A stretch of 64,000 bases of DNA from a bacterium. GTDB lineage: Bacteria > Bacillota > Bacilli > Lactobacillales > Streptococcaceae. The translations under genes were made by a program, and so were the position numbers. Location: assembly GCA_905221105.1 (NCBI GenBank), contig CAJNBW010000008.1, positions 36,249 through 100,248 of the forward strand. Reading direction: 5' to 3'. The first letter of the stretch is position 1. Every line of letters begins with the position of its first letter. The notes below the pieces were generated by a model that was not told the origin of the DNA, made no database searches, and saw nothing but the letters and a program-made list of their open reading frames with translations. This document shows positions 9,696 through 19,010 of this stretch, one piece after another.

Positions 9696-10994
9696 ATGAA
9701 AGTAAATCCAAATTATCTCGGTCGTTTGTTTACGGAGAATGAATTAACAGAAGAGGAACGTCAGTTGGCGGAGAAACTTCCAGCAATGAGAAAGGAAAAG
9801 GGGAAACTTGTCTGTCAACGTTGTAATAGTATTATTCTAGAGGAATGGTATTTGCCCGTCGGTGCTTACTATTGTCGAGAGTGCTTGTTGATGAAGCGAG
9901 TCAGGAGTGACCAAGCTTTATACTATTTTCCACAGGAGGATTTTCCGAAGCAAGATGTTCTTAAATGGCGTGGTCAATTAACTCCTTTTCAAGAGAAGGT
10001 ATCAGAGGGACTGATTCAAGCAGTAGACAAACACGAGCCAACTTTAGTTCATGCGGTGACAGGGGCTGGAAAGACAGAAATGATTTATCAAGTTGTGGCT
10101 AAGGTGATCAATGCGGGTGGTGCAGTGTGTTTGGCCAGTCCTCGAATAGATGTATGCTTGGAATTGTATAAGCGCCTGCAAGATGATTTTGCTTGTAAGA
10201 TATCCTTGCTACACGGAGAATCAGAACCGTACTTCCGAACCCCATTAGTTGTTGCGACAACCCATCAGTTATTGAAGTTTTATCAAGCTTTTGATTTACT
10301 GATAGTGGATGAAGTTGACGCCTTTCCTTATGTTGATAATCCCACGCTTTACCACGCTGTCAAGAATAGTGTAAAGGAGAATGGGCTGAGAATCTTTTTA
10401 ACAGCGACTTCGACAGATGAATTAGATAGGAAAGTCCGTTTAGGAGAATTAAAAAGACTGAGCTTGCCTAGACGATTCCATGGGAATCCTTTGATTATTC
10501 CTAAACCAGTTTGGTTATCGGATTTTAATCGCTATTTGGATAAGAATCGTTTGTCACCAAAGTTAAAGTTTTATATTGAGAAACAGAGAAAGACAGCTTA
10601 TCCGTTGCTCATTTTTGCATCAGAAATTAAAAAAGGGGAGCAGCTAAAAGAAATCTTACAGGAGCAATTCCCAAATGAGAAAATTGGTTTTGTGTCTTCC
10701 GTAACAGAAGATCGATTAGAGCAAGTACAAGCTTTTCGAGATGGAGAACTGACAATACTTATTAGTACGACAATATTGGAACGTGGAGTTACCTTCCCTT
10801 TCGTGGATGTTTTCGTAGTGGAAGCCAACCATCGTCTGTTTACCAAGTCTAGTTTGATTCAGATTGGTGGACGAGTTGGACGAAGCATGGATAGACCGAC
10901 AGGAGATTTGCTTTTCTTTCATGACGGGTTAAATACTTCAATCAAGAAGGCAATTAAGGAAATTCAGCAGATGAATAAGGAGGCAGGCTTATGA
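9696..10994 (+). CDS. comFA: Late competence DNA helicase ComFA
   Basis: ATP-dependent DNA translocase of the DNA-uptake machinery. The 432 residues show a four-cysteine zinc site (CQRC..YYCREC, about residues 42-67), helicase Walker A (TGAGKTEM, about 121-128), a DEVD box (about 205), SAT-like motif III (TATST) and C-terminal helicase motif VI (QIGGRVGR). It is controlled by the cin-box at 9681. The 4-bp overlap with comFC marks one operon. The start gives an unusually short or absent leader and no clear ribosome site. Confidence 0.95.
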   Translation: MKVNPNYLGRLFTENELTEEERQLAEKLPAMRKEKGKLVCQRCNSIILEEWYLPVGAYYCRECLLMKRVRSDQALYYFPQEDFPKQDVLKWRGQLTPFQEKVSEGLIQAVDKHEPTLVHAVTGAGKTEMIYQVVAKVINAGGAVCLASPRIDVCLELYKRLQDDFACKISLLHGESEPYFRTPLVVATTHQLLKFYQAFDLLIVDEVDAFPYVDNPTLYHAVKNSVKENGLRIFLTATSTDELDRKVRLGELKRLSLPRRFHGNPLIIPKPVWLSDFNRYLDKNRLSPKLKFYIEKQRKTAYPLLIFASEIKKGEQLKEILQEQFPNEKIGFVSSVTEDRLEQVQAFRDGELTILISTTILERGVTFPFVDVFVVEANHRLFTKSSLIQIGGRVGRSMDRPTGDLLFFHDGLNTSIKKAIKEIQQMNKEAGL

Positions 10995-11653
10995 AGTGTT
11001 TGTTATGTGGGCAGACTATGAAGACTGTTTTAACTTTTAGTAGTCTCTTACTTCTGAAGAATGATGAGTCTTGTCTTTGTTCAGACTGTGATTCTACTTT
11101 TGAGAGAATTGGAGAAAAGAACTGTCCAAATTGTATGAAAACAGGCTTGTCAAAAAAGTGTCAAGATTGTCAATTTTGGTGTAAAGAGGGAATTGAGGTC
11201 TCCCATAGAGCGATTTTTACTTACAATCAAGCTATGAAAGATTTTTTTAGTCGGTATAAGTTTGATGGGGACTTCCTTTTAAGAAAAGTTTTCGCTTCAT
11301 TTTTAAGTGAGGAGTTGAAAAAGTACAAAGACTATCAATTTGTAGTCATTCCCCTAAGTCCTGAAAGATTGCTTGATAGAGGATTTAATCAGGTTGAAGG
11401 TTTAGTTGAAGCAGCAGGGTTCTCTTTTCAAGACTTACTAGAGAAAAGAGAAGAGAGAGCTAGTTCTTCTAAAAGTCGCTCAGAACGTCTGGCGACAGAA
11501 CTTCCGTTCTTTATTAAAAGTGGAGTCAGCATTCCTAAGAAAATCCTACTTATAGATGATATTTATACGACTGGAACAACTATAAATCGTGTGAAGAAAC
11601 TGCTGGAGGAAGCTGGTGCTGAGGATGTAAAAACTTTTTCCCTTGTAAGATGA
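10991..11653 (+). CDS. comFC: Late competence protein ComFC (phosphoribosyltransferase-like)
   Basis: Competence protein of 220 residues that works with ComFA in DNA uptake. It has two N-terminal CxxC zinc pairs (CLLCG, CSDCD, CPNCM, CQDC) followed by a type I phosphoribosyltransferase domain with the PRPP-binding motif LLIDDIYTTGTT (about 184-196). Its substrate is not established. It overlaps comFA by 4 bp and shares the ComX promoter. Confidence 0.94.
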   Translation: MKCLLCGQTMKTVLTFSSLLLLKNDESCLCSDCDSTFERIGEKNCPNCMKTGLSKKCQDCQFWCKEGIEVSHRAIFTYNQAMKDFFSRYKFDGDFLLRKVFASFLSEELKKYKDYQFVVIPLSPERLLDRGFNQVEGLVEAAGFSFQDLLEKREERASSSKSRSERLATELPFFIKSGVSIPKKILLIDDIYTTGTTINRVKKLLEEAGAEDVKTFSLVR

Positions 11654-11662
11654 GGAAAAAAT

Positions 11663-11691
11663 TTGCAAAAATAAAATGAAAGCGTTATAAT
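11663..11691 (+). promoter_or_regulatory. hpf promoter with overlapping cre-like site
   Basis: TTGCAA (11663-11668), a 17-bp spacer, then TATAAT (11686-11691). A cre-like sequence TGAAAGCGTTATAA (11677-11690) overlaps the spacer and the -10. This suggests CcpA control of hpf, but only the sequence match supports it. Confidence 0.65.
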
Positions 11692-11732
11692 GAAATCAGA
11701 AAAATAAAAATGTTTAGAAAGAAGGTACTCAT

Positions 11733-12281
11733 ATGATTAAATATAGTATCCGTGGTGAAAACCTAGAAGTAACAGAAGCAATTCGTGATTATGTAGTTTC
11801 TAAACTCGAAAAGATCGAAAAGTATTTTCAAGCTGAACAAGAGTTGGATGCTCGAGTTAACTTGAAGGTGTATCGTGAAAAAACTGCTAAAGTGGAAGTA
11901 ACGATTCCGCTGGGCTCTATTACTCTTCGTGCAGAAGATGTGTCTCAAGATATGTATGGTTCAATTGACCTTGTAACCGATAAAATTGAACGTCAGATTC
12001 GTAAAAATAAAACAAAAATCGAGCGTAAAAATAAAAATAAGGTGGCAACTAGTCAATTATTTACAGATGCTTTGGTAGAAGATCCAAATGTTGTCCAGTC
12101 TAGAGTTGTTCGTTCAAAACAAATTGATTTAAAACCAATGGATTTGGAAGAAGCTATTCTACAGATGGATTTGTTGGGACATGATTTCTTTATCTATGTG
12201 GATGTTGAAGATCAAACAACTAATGTGATTTATCGTCGTGAAGATGGCGAAATTGGTCTGTTAGAAGTTAAAGAATCCTAA
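11733..12281 (+). CDS. hpf: Ribosome hibernation promoting factor (long form)
   Basis: Ribosome-associated inhibitor of 182 residues that drives 100S dimer formation in stationary phase. The N-terminal S30AE/YfiA domain (about 1-110: MIKYSIRGENLEVTEAIRDY) is followed by a basic linker and the long-HPF C-terminal dimerisation domain (about 125-182: MDLEEAILQMDLLGHDFFIY). It is monocistronic, with its own promoter and terminator. It lies after comFC, as in related streptococci. Confidence 0.95.
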   Translation: MIKYSIRGENLEVTEAIRDYVVSKLEKIEKYFQAEQELDARVNLKVYREKTAKVEVTIPLGSITLRAEDVSQDMYGSIDLVTDKIERQIRKNKTKIERKNKNKVATSQLFTDALVEDPNVVQSRVVRSKQIDLKPMDLEEAILQMDLLGHDFFIYVDVEDQTTNVIYRREDGEIGLLEVKES

Positions 12282-12294
12282 TTTCAATATGTGT

Positions 12295-12331
12295 AAAGGT
12301 AGGTTTACTGAATTGTAAACCTCCTTTTTCT
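12295..12331 (+). terminator. hpf terminator
   Basis: An AAAGGTAGGTTTAC/GTAAACCTCCTTTT stem is followed by T-rich sequence, shortly after the hpf stop. Confidence 0.85.
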
Positions 12332-12388
12332 TACAATGGATAGAATTATTGATTGCACTTTTAAAAAGTCGCTTTTTGGTGGTTATTA

Positions 12389-12397
12389 TGGTATAAT
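12389..12397 (+). promoter_or_regulatory. Extended -10 promoter for gdpP-rplI-dnaB
   Basis: TGG TATAAT is an extended -10, 20 bp before the preferred gdpP ATG. No good -35 is seen. It marks the start at 12417 rather than the longer open frame from 12336. Confidence 0.6.
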
Positions 12398-12416
12398 GGG
12401 TGCCAAGAGGTTTGGA

Positions 12417-14390
12417 ATGAAAAAATTTTATGTAAGTCCTATTTTCCCCTTAATATTAGGAATAGTGGCGTTCGGAGTGCTATCTGTGCAACTTGTTTTT
12501 GTAACGAATACACTGGTAACGCTATTTCTTTTGCTACTTATTTTGGGTTCATATATTTTATTGTTCATCCATCAGAGAGACTACTACTCAAAGAGTGAAG
12601 TAGAACAAATCCAGTATGTAAACCACCAAGCTGAAGATAGTTTGACAACCTTGTTAGAACAGATGCCTGTCGGAGTTATTAAACTAGACTTATCGTCAGG
12701 TGAAGTTGAATGGTTCAATCCTTACGCTGAATTGATTTTGACTAATGAAGTGGGCGAGATTGATGTTGCATTAATTCAAACAATTATAAAGGCGTCTGTG
12801 GGGAATCCAGGTTCTTATGCCACCTTGGGTGAGACTCGCTATTCGGTTCATATGGACAAGGTGTCTGGAGTTCTTTACTTCTTTGATGTGTCTGGAGAAT
12901 ACGAAGCGACTGTTGAGTTAGTGACAAGTCGACCTGTGATTGGGATCGTTTCCGTTGACAACTATGATGATTTAGAAGATGAAACATCGGAGTCTGATAT
13001 TAGTCATATCAATAGTTTTGTAGCCAATTTTGTTTCAGAATTTGCTGGAAAACATGCCATGTTCTCCCGTCGAGTGAGTATGGATCGTTTTTATCTATTT
13101 ACGGACTACACGGTGCTTGAGGGCTTGATGAATGATAAATTTTCTGTTATTGATGCTTTTAGAGAAGAGTCGAAACAGAGACAGTTGCCTTTGACCTTGA
13201 GTATGGGATTTTCTTATGGTGATGGAAATCATGATGAGATAGGGAAAGTTGCATTGCTCAACTTAAACTTGGCTGAAGTGCGTGGTGGCGACCAGGTGGT
13301 TGTCAAGGAGAATGACGAAACGAAAAATCCCGTTTATTTTGGTGGTGGGTCTGCTGCGTCAATCAAACGTACAAGGACACGTACGCGTGCTATGATGACG
13401 GCTATTTCAGATAAGATTCGGAGTGTGGATCAGGTTTTTGTAGTTGGTCACAAAAACCTTGATATGGATGCTTTGGGTTCTGCTGTAGGTATGCAGTTGT
13501 TTGCCAGCAATGTGACTGAAAATAGCTATGCTCTTTATGATGAAGATCAAATGTCACCAGATATTGAACGAGCTGTTTCATTCTTAGAAAAAGAAGGAGT
13601 TACGAAGTTGTTGTCTGTTAAGGAAGCAATGGGCTTGGTGACTAATCGGTCTTTGTTGATTCTTGTTGACCATTCAAAGACCGCCTTAACTTTATCAAAA
13701 GATTTTTATGATTTGTTTACACAGACCATCGTTATTGACCACCACAGAAGGGACCAGGATTTTCCTGATAATGCAGTTATCACTTATATCGAAAGTGGTG
13801 CAAGCAGTGCTAGTGAGCTGGTAACGGAATTGATTCAGTTCCAGAATTCTAAGAAAAATCGTCTGAGTCGTATGCAAGCCAGTGTCTTGATGGCTGGTAT
13901 GATGCTGGATACTAAAAATTTCACCTCACGAGTGACTAGTCGGACATTTGATGTTGCTAGCTATCTCAGAACGAGAGGAAGTGATAGTATTGCTATCCAA
14001 GAAATCGCTGCGACAGATTTTGAAGAATATCGTGAGGTCAATGAACTGATTTTACAGGGGCGTAAATTAGGTTCAGATGTACTGATAGCAGAGGCTACGG
14101 ACTCGAAATGCTATGATACAGTTGTTATTAGTAAGGCAGCAGATGCCCTATTAGCTATGTCAGGTATTGAAGCGAGTTTTGTTCTTGCGAAGAATACACA
14201 AGGATTTATCTCTATCTCAGCTCGTAGTCGTAGTAAACTGAATGTACAACGGATTATGGAAGAGCTGGGAGGTGGAGGCCACTTTAATTTGGCTGCAGCT
14301 CAAATTAAGGATTTAACCTTGTCAGAAGCAGGTGAAAAACTGACAGAAATTGTATTAAATGAAATAAAGGAAAAGGAGAAAGAAGAATGA
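12417..14390 (+). CDS. gdpP: Cyclic-di-AMP phosphodiesterase GdpP (Pde1)
   Basis: Membrane phosphodiesterase that hydrolyses c-di-AMP. The preferred start gives 657 residues. In order there are two N-terminal membrane segments (about 5-55), a PAS-like domain (about 80-150), a degenerate GGDEF domain (about 165-300), a DHH domain ([23 protein letters not shown], about 340-490) and DHHA1 ([12 protein letters not shown], near the C-terminus). An AAGAGG ribosome site precedes 12417. It is coupled to rplI by a 4-bp overlap, as is common in Firmicutes. Confidence 0.95.
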   Translation: MKKFYVSPIFPLILGIVAFGVLSVQLVFVTNTLVTLFLLLLILGSYILLFIHQRDYYSKSEVEQIQYVNHQAEDSLTTLLEQMPVGVIKLDLSSGEVEWFNPYAELILTNEVGEIDVALIQTIIKASVGNPGSYATLGETRYSVHMDKVSGVLYFFDVSGEYEATVELVTSRPVIGIVSVDNYDDLEDETSESDISHINSFVANFVSEFAGKHAMFSRRVSMDRFYLFTDYTVLEGLMNDKFSVIDAFREESKQRQLPLTLSMGFSYGDGNHDEIGKVALLNLNLAEVRGGDQVVVKENDETKNPVYFGGGSAASIKRTRTRTRAMMTAISDKIRSVDQVFVVGHKNLDMDALGSAVGMQLFASNVTENSYALYDEDQMSPDIERAVSFLEKEGVTKLLSVKEAMGLVTNRSLLILVDHSKTALTLSKDFYDLFTQTIVIDHHRRDQDFPDNAVITYIESGASSASELVTELIQFQNSKKNRLSRMQASVLMAGMMLDTKNFTSRVTSRTFDVASYLRTRGSDSIAIQEIAATDFEEYREVNELILQGRKLGSDVLIAEATDSKCYDTVVISKAADALLAMSGIEASFVLAKNTQGFISISARSRSKLNVQRIMEELGGGGHFNLAAAQIKDLTLSEAGEKLTEIVLNEIKEKEKEE

Positions 14391-14839
14391 AAGTAATCTT
14401 TTTAGCAGATGTTAAAGGAAAAGGTAAAAAAGGCGAAATTAAGGAAGTACCAACAGGGTATGCGCAAAACTTTCTTATCAAAAAGAATCTAGCCAAAGAA
14501 GCAACTGCTCAAGCGGTAGGTGAACTTCGTGGTAAACAAAAATCTGAAGAAAAAGCTCATGCTGAGATGATTGCAGAAGCAAAAGCAATTAAAGCCCAAC
14601 TTGAAGCAGAAGAAACTGTTGTAGAATTTGTTGAAAAAGTTGGTCCAGATGGTCGTACTTTTGGATCTATTACCAATAAGAAAATTGCAGAAGAATTGCA
14701 AAAGCAATTTGGAATTAAGATTGATAAACGTCATATTCAAGTACAAGCTCCGATTCGAGCAGTTGGTTTGATTGATGTGCCAGTGAAAATCTATCAAGAT
14801 ATCACAAGTGTAATCAATCTTCGTGTGAAAGAAGGATAA
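14387..14839 (+). CDS. rplI: 50S ribosomal protein L9
   Basis: Large-subunit protein L9, 150 residues. It opens [19 protein letters not shown] and has the conserved [13 protein letters not shown], the long connecting helix and the C-terminal domain ([12 protein letters not shown]). It overlaps gdpP by 4 bp and precedes dnaB, the usual Firmicute order. Confidence 0.98.
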   Translation: MKVIFLADVKGKGKKGEIKEVPTGYAQNFLIKKNLAKEATAQAVGELRGKQKSEEKAHAEMIAEAKAIKAQLEAEETVVEFVEKVGPDGRTFGSITNKKIAEELQKQFGIKIDKRHIQVQAPIRAVGLIDVPVKIYQDITSVINLRVKEG

Positions 14840-14882
14840 ATTGACACCTTCTTGACAAGATTATAAAAGGAAGGGAAGTCTG

Positions 14883-16235
14883 ATGGCAGAAGTAGAAGAG
14901 TTACGAGTACAACCCCAAGATATTTTAGCTGAACAATCTGTTTTGGGTGCTATCTTTATTGATGAGAGTAAACTTGTCTTTGTTCGAGAATATATTGAGT
15001 CTCGGGACTTCTTTAAGTATGCCCATCGTTTGATTTTCCAGGCTATGGTTGATTTGTCTGACCGTGGGGACGCTATAGATGCAACAACTGTTCGTAGGAT
15101 TCTGGACGATCAAGGTGACTTGCATAATATCGGGGGCTTGTCGTACTTAGTTGAGATTGTTAATTCGGTTCCAACTTCTGCCAATGCGGAGTATTATGCA
15201 AAGATTGTTGCTGAAAAAGCGACGTTACGCCGCTTAATCTCTAAGTTGACAGAATCTGTCAATCAAGCTTATGAGTCATCTCAACCTGCGGATGAAATCA
15301 TAGCTCAGGCTGAAAAAGGCTTAATAGATGTTAGTGAAAATGCTAATAGAAGCGGATTTAGAAATATTCGTGATGTACTAAATGTCAACTTTGGGAATCT
15401 GGAAGCTCGTTCGCAGCAAACTACAGATATTACAGGTATTGCGACTGGTTATCGTGACTTGGATCATATGACGACTGGACTTCATGAGGAGGAGTTGATT
15501 ATACTAGCAGCTCGTCCAGCGGTTGGTAAGACAGCCTTTGCCTTGAATATTGCTCAGAATATTGGGACTAAGTTGGATAAGACAGTAGCTATCTTTTCGC
15601 TCGAAATGGGTGCGGAAAGCTTGGTAGACCGTATGTTAGCTGCGGAAGGCTTGGTGGAGTCACATTCTATCCGTACAGGGCAATTGACAGATGAGGAGTG
15701 GCAAAAATATACTATTGCTCAGGGTAACTTAGCTAACGCCAGTATCTATATAGACGATACACCGGGGATTCGGATTACAGAGATTCGCTCACGTGCTCGT
15801 AAATTGGCTCAAGAGACGGGAAATCTTGGTTTGATTTTGATTGACTATCTTCAATTGATTACGGGAACAGGTCGAGAAAATCGCCAACAAGAAGTTTCCG
15901 AGATTTCACGTCAGTTGAAAATCCTTGCAAAAGAGCTAAAGGTACCTGTAATGGCTCTTAGTCAGCTTTCTCGTGGCGTTGAACAACGTCAGGACAAGAG
16001 ACCAGTTTTGTCTGATATTCGGGAATCTGGATCTATCGAGCAGGATGCTGATATTGTAGCTTTTTTATATCGTGATGATTACTATGAACGTGGCGGTGAA
16101 GGGGAAGATAAAATTCCCAATAATAAGGTAGAAGTTATCATTGAGAAAAACCGTAGTGGAGCTCGTGGAACGGTGGAATTAATTTTCCAAAAAGAATACA
16201 ATAAATTTTCAAGTATCTCAAAGAGGGAGGCATAA
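14883..16235 (+). CDS. dnaB: Replicative DNA helicase DnaB
   Basis: Hexameric replication-fork helicase, 450 residues (called dnaC in some Firmicutes). The N-terminal DnaB domain (QDILAEQSVLGAIFIDESK) is followed by the RecA-like domain with Walker A ARPAVGKTAFALN (about 217), Walker B LILIDYLQLI, and the arginine-finger/DnaB motif region LSDIRESGSIEQDAD. It has a good ribosome site (GGAAGGGAAG) before ATG. One base separates it from the next gene, veg. Confidence 0.97.
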   Translation: MAEVEELRVQPQDILAEQSVLGAIFIDESKLVFVREYIESRDFFKYAHRLIFQAMVDLSDRGDAIDATTVRRILDDQGDLHNIGGLSYLVEIVNSVPTSANAEYYAKIVAEKATLRRLISKLTESVNQAYESSQPADEIIAQAEKGLIDVSENANRSGFRNIRDVLNVNFGNLEARSQQTTDITGIATGYRDLDHMTTGLHEEELIILAARPAVGKTAFALNIAQNIGTKLDKTVAIFSLEMGAESLVDRMLAAEGLVESHSIRTGQLTDEEWQKYTIAQGNLANASIYIDDTPGIRITEIRSRARKLAQETGNLGLILIDYLQLITGTGRENRQQEVSEISRQLKILAKELKVPVMALSQLSRGVEQRQDKRPVLSDIRESGSIEQDADIVAFLYRDDYYERGGEGEDKIPNNKVEVIIEKNRSGARGTVELIFQKEYNKFSSISKREA

Positions 16236-16236
16236 G

Positions 16237-16503
16237 ATGTCAGATGCATTTACAGATGTAGCCAAGATGAAAAAAATCAAAGAAGAAATCAAGGCACATG
16301 AGGGACAAGTCGTAGAAATGACTTTGGAGAATGGTCGTAAGCGCCAAAAAAATAGATTGGGTAAGCTAATTGAGGTTTATCCATCCCTATTTATCGTGGA
16401 ATTTGGGAATGTTGAAGGAGATAAACAAGCTAATGTTTATGTTGAGTCCTTTACTTACTCAGATATCCTTACAGAAAAGAATTTGATTCATTATCTTGAC
16501 TAA
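16237..16503 (+). CDS. veg: Veg family protein
   Basis: Small conserved Firmicute protein (88 residues) of the Veg family: MSDAFTDVAKMKKIKEEI, then a basic GRKRQKN stretch, an SH3-like beta segment (LIEVYPSLFIVEF) and a FTYSDILTEK C-terminus. Veg has been linked to biofilm matrix control in Bacillus; its streptococcal role is unclear. It starts one base after the dnaB stop, so it is probably co-transcribed, and is followed by a terminator. Confidence 0.88.
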   Translation: MSDAFTDVAKMKKIKEEIKAHEGQVVEMTLENGRKRQKNRLGKLIEVYPSLFIVEFGNVEGDKQANVYVESFTYSDILTEKNLIHYLD

Positions 16504-16530
16504 AGTGAGAAATTTTCTCACTTTTTCTTT
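16503..16530 (+). terminator. veg terminator
   Basis: A perfect AAGTGAGAAA/TTTCTCACTT stem with T5 sits at the veg stop codon. It ends the gdpP-rplI-dnaB-veg transcript and insulates the competence gene cbpD. Confidence 0.9.
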
Positions 16531-16534
16531 TTTC

Positions 16535-16542
16535 TCCGAATA
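16535..16542 (+). promoter_or_regulatory. ComX cin-box of cbpD
   Basis: TCCGAATA differs at one position from the cin-box core TACGAATA and follows a T-rich stretch. It is 49 bp upstream of the cbpD ATG. cbpD is an established ComX-dependent gene in pneumococcus. Confidence 0.82.
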
Positions 16543-16591
16543 GTTTAAGTGAAGGCAATCTTCGATTTATATTATTTTTCAAGGAGGAAGA

Positions 16592-17707
16592 ATGAAAATT
16601 TCACCATTTACAGTAACAGAGACAGGGTTTTCTTTTAGAAAATCAGTTAAAAAGGTTGTTCCTTTTTTAGTAGTAGGATTGATGCTAGCAACGGGTGATA
16701 GTGTCTATGCCTATTCTGGAGGGAATGGATCGATTGCGCGTGGGGATGATTATCCTGCTCATTATAAAAATGGGAGTCAGGAGATTGACAAGTGGCGGAT
16801 GTATTCTCGTCAGTGTACTTCTTTTGCAGCATTTCGTTTGAGTAATGTCAATGGTTTTGAGATTCCAGCTGCCTATGGAAATGCGAATGAATGGGGCTAT
16901 CGTGCTCGTCGTGAAGGCTATCGTGTAGATAATAGACCAGCTATTGGATCTATTGCTTGGTCTACTGCAGGAACTTATGGTCATGTTGCCTGGGTATCAA
17001 ATGTAATTGGAGATGAGATTGAGATTGAAGAATACAACTATGGAATAAGAGAATCTTACAACAAGCGCACCGTGAAGGCAAATACTATGACGGGGTTTAT
17101 TCATTTTAAAGATTTGGATGGGGGTAATGTAGTAAGTAGTAGCAAAGTATTCGATAGTCAACCGTTGTCTTCGACAGGAGGAACACATTATTTTAAGAAT
17201 AAGGCAGCTATAAAAAATCAACCTTTAGTTAGTGCAACTTCAATTGCATATTATTCTCCAGGTGAGAGTGTTCATTATGATCAGGTACTTGAAAAAGATG
17301 GGTACAAGTGGTTGAGTTATATATCTTATAGTGGAAGTCGTCGTTATATTCAGTTAGAGGAGGTTGCGTCATCGCAGAATCAAACAGAAGGTAGTTCCAA
17401 TGATGTTCTGACTGTTGGTTGGAAAAAAATAAATGGTAGTTGGTATTATTTCAAATCAGATGGTTCTAAAGCGACAGGATGGCTGAAAGATGGTTCTACC
17501 TGGTATTATTTGAAATCATCTGGTGAAATGCAGACAGGATGGTTAAAGGAAAATGGTCTGTGGTACTATCTGGATAGTTCAGGGGCAATGAAAACAGGTT
17601 GGTATCAAGTCTCAGGTAAATGGTATTATTCTTACTCTTCAGGCGCCTTAGCTGTCAATACGACGGTAGATGGCTACAGAGTAAACAGTGATGGAGTACG
17701 AGTATAG
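16592..17707 (+). CDS. cbpD: Competence-induced murein hydrolase CbpD (fratricin), single-SH3 form
   Basis: Secreted fratricin that lyses non-competent relatives during transformation. The 371 residues comprise a signal peptide (cleavage near VYA, about residue 40), a CHAP domain with Cys75 (SRQCTSF) and His131 (TYGHVAWV), one SH3b domain (about 195-260) and about four choline-binding repeats of the GW..W(Y/W)YY..G type (about 275-371). Pneumococcal CbpD is about 448 residues with two SH3b domains, so one SH3b appears to be missing here. The ribosome site is AGGAGG; a terminator follows. Confidence 0.93.
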   Translation: MKISPFTVTETGFSFRKSVKKVVPFLVVGLMLATGDSVYAYSGGNGSIARGDDYPAHYKNGSQEIDKWRMYSRQCTSFAAFRLSNVNGFEIPAAYGNANEWGYRARREGYRVDNRPAIGSIAWSTAGTYGHVAWVSNVIGDEIEIEEYNYGIRESYNKRTVKANTMTGFIHFKDLDGGNVVSSSKVFDSQPLSSTGGTHYFKNKAAIKNQPLVSATSIAYYSPGESVHYDQVLEKDGYKWLSYISYSGSRRYIQLEEVASSQNQTEGSSNDVLTVGWKKINGSWYYFKSDGSKATGWLKDGSTWYYLKSSGEMQTGWLKENGLWYYLDSSGAMKTGWYQVSGKWYYSYSSGALAVNTTVDGYRVNSDGVRV

Positions 17708-17713
17708 AAAATT

Positions 17714-17741
17714 GGGGCAGGAAAAATTTCCTGCTCTTTTC
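17714..17741 (+). terminator. cbpD terminator
   Basis: A GCAGGAAA/TTTCCTGC stem is followed by TCTTTT, just after the cbpD stop. Confidence 0.85.
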
Positions 17742-17755
17742 TGTAAGCAGTTTCC

Positions 17756-17784
17756 TTGACTTTTTTTTTGTTTTGCGCTATCAT
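17756..17784 (+). promoter_or_regulatory. Promoter of the TPP-riboswitch thiamine uptake operon
   Basis: TTGACT (17756-17761), a 17-bp T-rich spacer, then TATCAT (17779-17784). Initiation a few bases later places the riboswitch at the very 5' end of the transcript. Confidence 0.75.
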
Positions 17785-17799
17785 ATGTCCATATAATAT

Positions 17800-17885
<86 letters not shown>

Positions 17886-17897
17886 GTCTAATTCTGC

Positions 17898-17931
17898 ACC
17901 TTTTCCATATATGGTAAAGGTTTTTCTTTTT
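17898..17931 (+). terminator. Riboswitch expression-platform terminator
   Basis: An ACCTTTTCCAT/ATGGTAAAGGT stem is followed by T-rich sequence directly downstream of the TPP aptamer. It would form when TPP is bound and end transcription before the uptake genes. Confidence 0.85.
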
Positions 17932-17961
17932 GTCAAAGGAAAACGAGAAGAGGAGGTTGTT

Positions 17962-18252
17962 ATGAAAGCAAGCATTGCCTTGCAAGTTTTACCCCTATCG
18001 CAGGGGATTGATCGGATAGCTGTTATCGATCAGGTCATTGCTTATCTGCAAGCTCAAGAAGTGACCATGGTAGTGACACCATTTGAAACGGTCTTGGAAG
18101 GGGAGTTTGATGAGCTCATGCGCATTCTCAAAGAAGCGCTTGAAGTGGCTGGGCAGGAGGCAGATAATGTCTTTGCCAATGTCAAAATAAATGTAGGAGA
18201 GATTTTAAGTATTGATGAGAAACTTGAAAAGTATACTGAGACGACACATTAG
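17962..18252 (+). CDS. Thiamine-binding protein (YkoF/MTH1187 family)
   Basis: Small soluble protein (96 residues) of the thiamine-binding MTH1187/YkoF-like family (formerly DUF77): MKASIALQVLPLSQG..., then a TPFETVLEGEFDELM stretch. The start at 17962 follows a perfect AGGAGG site; the frame is open further upstream, but that part lies in the terminator. It is first in a TPP-riboswitch operon with an ABC importer. It may bind thiamine or a precursor in the cytoplasm; its exact role is not established. Confidence 0.85.
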   Translation: MKASIALQVLPLSQGIDRIAVIDQVIAYLQAQEVTMVVTPFETVLEGEFDELMRILKEALEVAGQEADNVFANVKINVGEILSIDEKLEKYTETTH

Positions 18253-18973
18253 TCTATTGGGCTTTCTGGGAGTCTTGTCAATCTGGCAGTTAGCAGGTTT
18301 TCTTAAACTTCTCCCCAAGTTTATCCTGCCGACCCCTCTTGAAATTTTCCAGGCCTTTGTTCGTGACAGAGAATTTCTCTGGCACCATAGCTGGGCCACC
18401 TTGAGAGTGGCTTTACTGGGGCTGGTTTTGGGAGTCTTGATTGCCTGTCTCATGGCTGTACTGATGGATAGTTTGACTTGGCTCAATGACTTGATTTACC
18501 CTATGATGGTGGTCGTTCAGACCATTCCGACTATTGCCATAGCCCCTATTCTGGTCTTGTGGCTAGGTTATGGGATTCTGCCCAAGATTGTCTTGATTAT
18601 CTTGACGACAACCTTTCCTATCATCGTCAGCATTTTGGATGGTTTTAGGCATTGTGACAAGGATATGCTGACCTTATTTAGTCTAATGCGGGCCAAACCT
18701 TGGCAAATCCTATGGCATTTTAAAATTCCAGTCAGCCTGCCCTACTTTTATGCAGGTCTGAGGGTCAGTGTCTCCTACGCCTTTATCACAACAGTGGTAT
18801 CTGAGTGGTTGGGAGGCTTTGAAGGATTAGGTGTCTACATGATTCAGTCCAAGAAACTGTTTCAGTATGATACCATGTTTGCCATTATTATTCTGGTATC
18901 GATTATCAGCCTTTTGGGTATGAAATTGGTCGATATCAGTGAAAAATATGTTATTAAATGGAAACGTTCGTAG
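18215..18973 (+). CDS. thiX: Thiamine/HMP-type ABC transporter permease
   Basis: Integral membrane permease of about 252 residues with about six hydrophobic helices and the BPD permease EAA-type loop (FSLMRAKPWQILWHFKIPVSLPYFYAGLR). It overlaps the preceding gene by ~38 bp. The ATG at 18215 is chosen; a TTG at 18212 is in frame and nearer the AGGAGA site. The family resembles ThiX/SsuC permeases. The TPP riboswitch upstream points to thiamine or its hydroxymethylpyrimidine precursor as substrate; the symbol is assigned by context. Confidence 0.85.
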   Translation: MRNLKSILRRHISLLGFLGVLSIWQLAGFLKLLPKFILPTPLEIFQAFVRDREFLWHHSWATLRVALLGLVLGVLIACLMAVLMDSLTWLNDLIYPMMVVVQTIPTIAIAPILVLWLGYGILPKIVLIILTTTFPIIVSILDGFRHCDKDMLTLFSLMRAKPWQILWHFKIPVSLPYFYAGLRVSVSYAFITTVVSEWLGGFEGLGVYMIQSKKLFQYDTMFAIIILVSIISLLGMKLVDISEKYVIKWKRS

Positions 18974-19010
18974 AAGTAGAATGTTTCAAAAAAGAAAAGA
19001 GGAAATCAAA

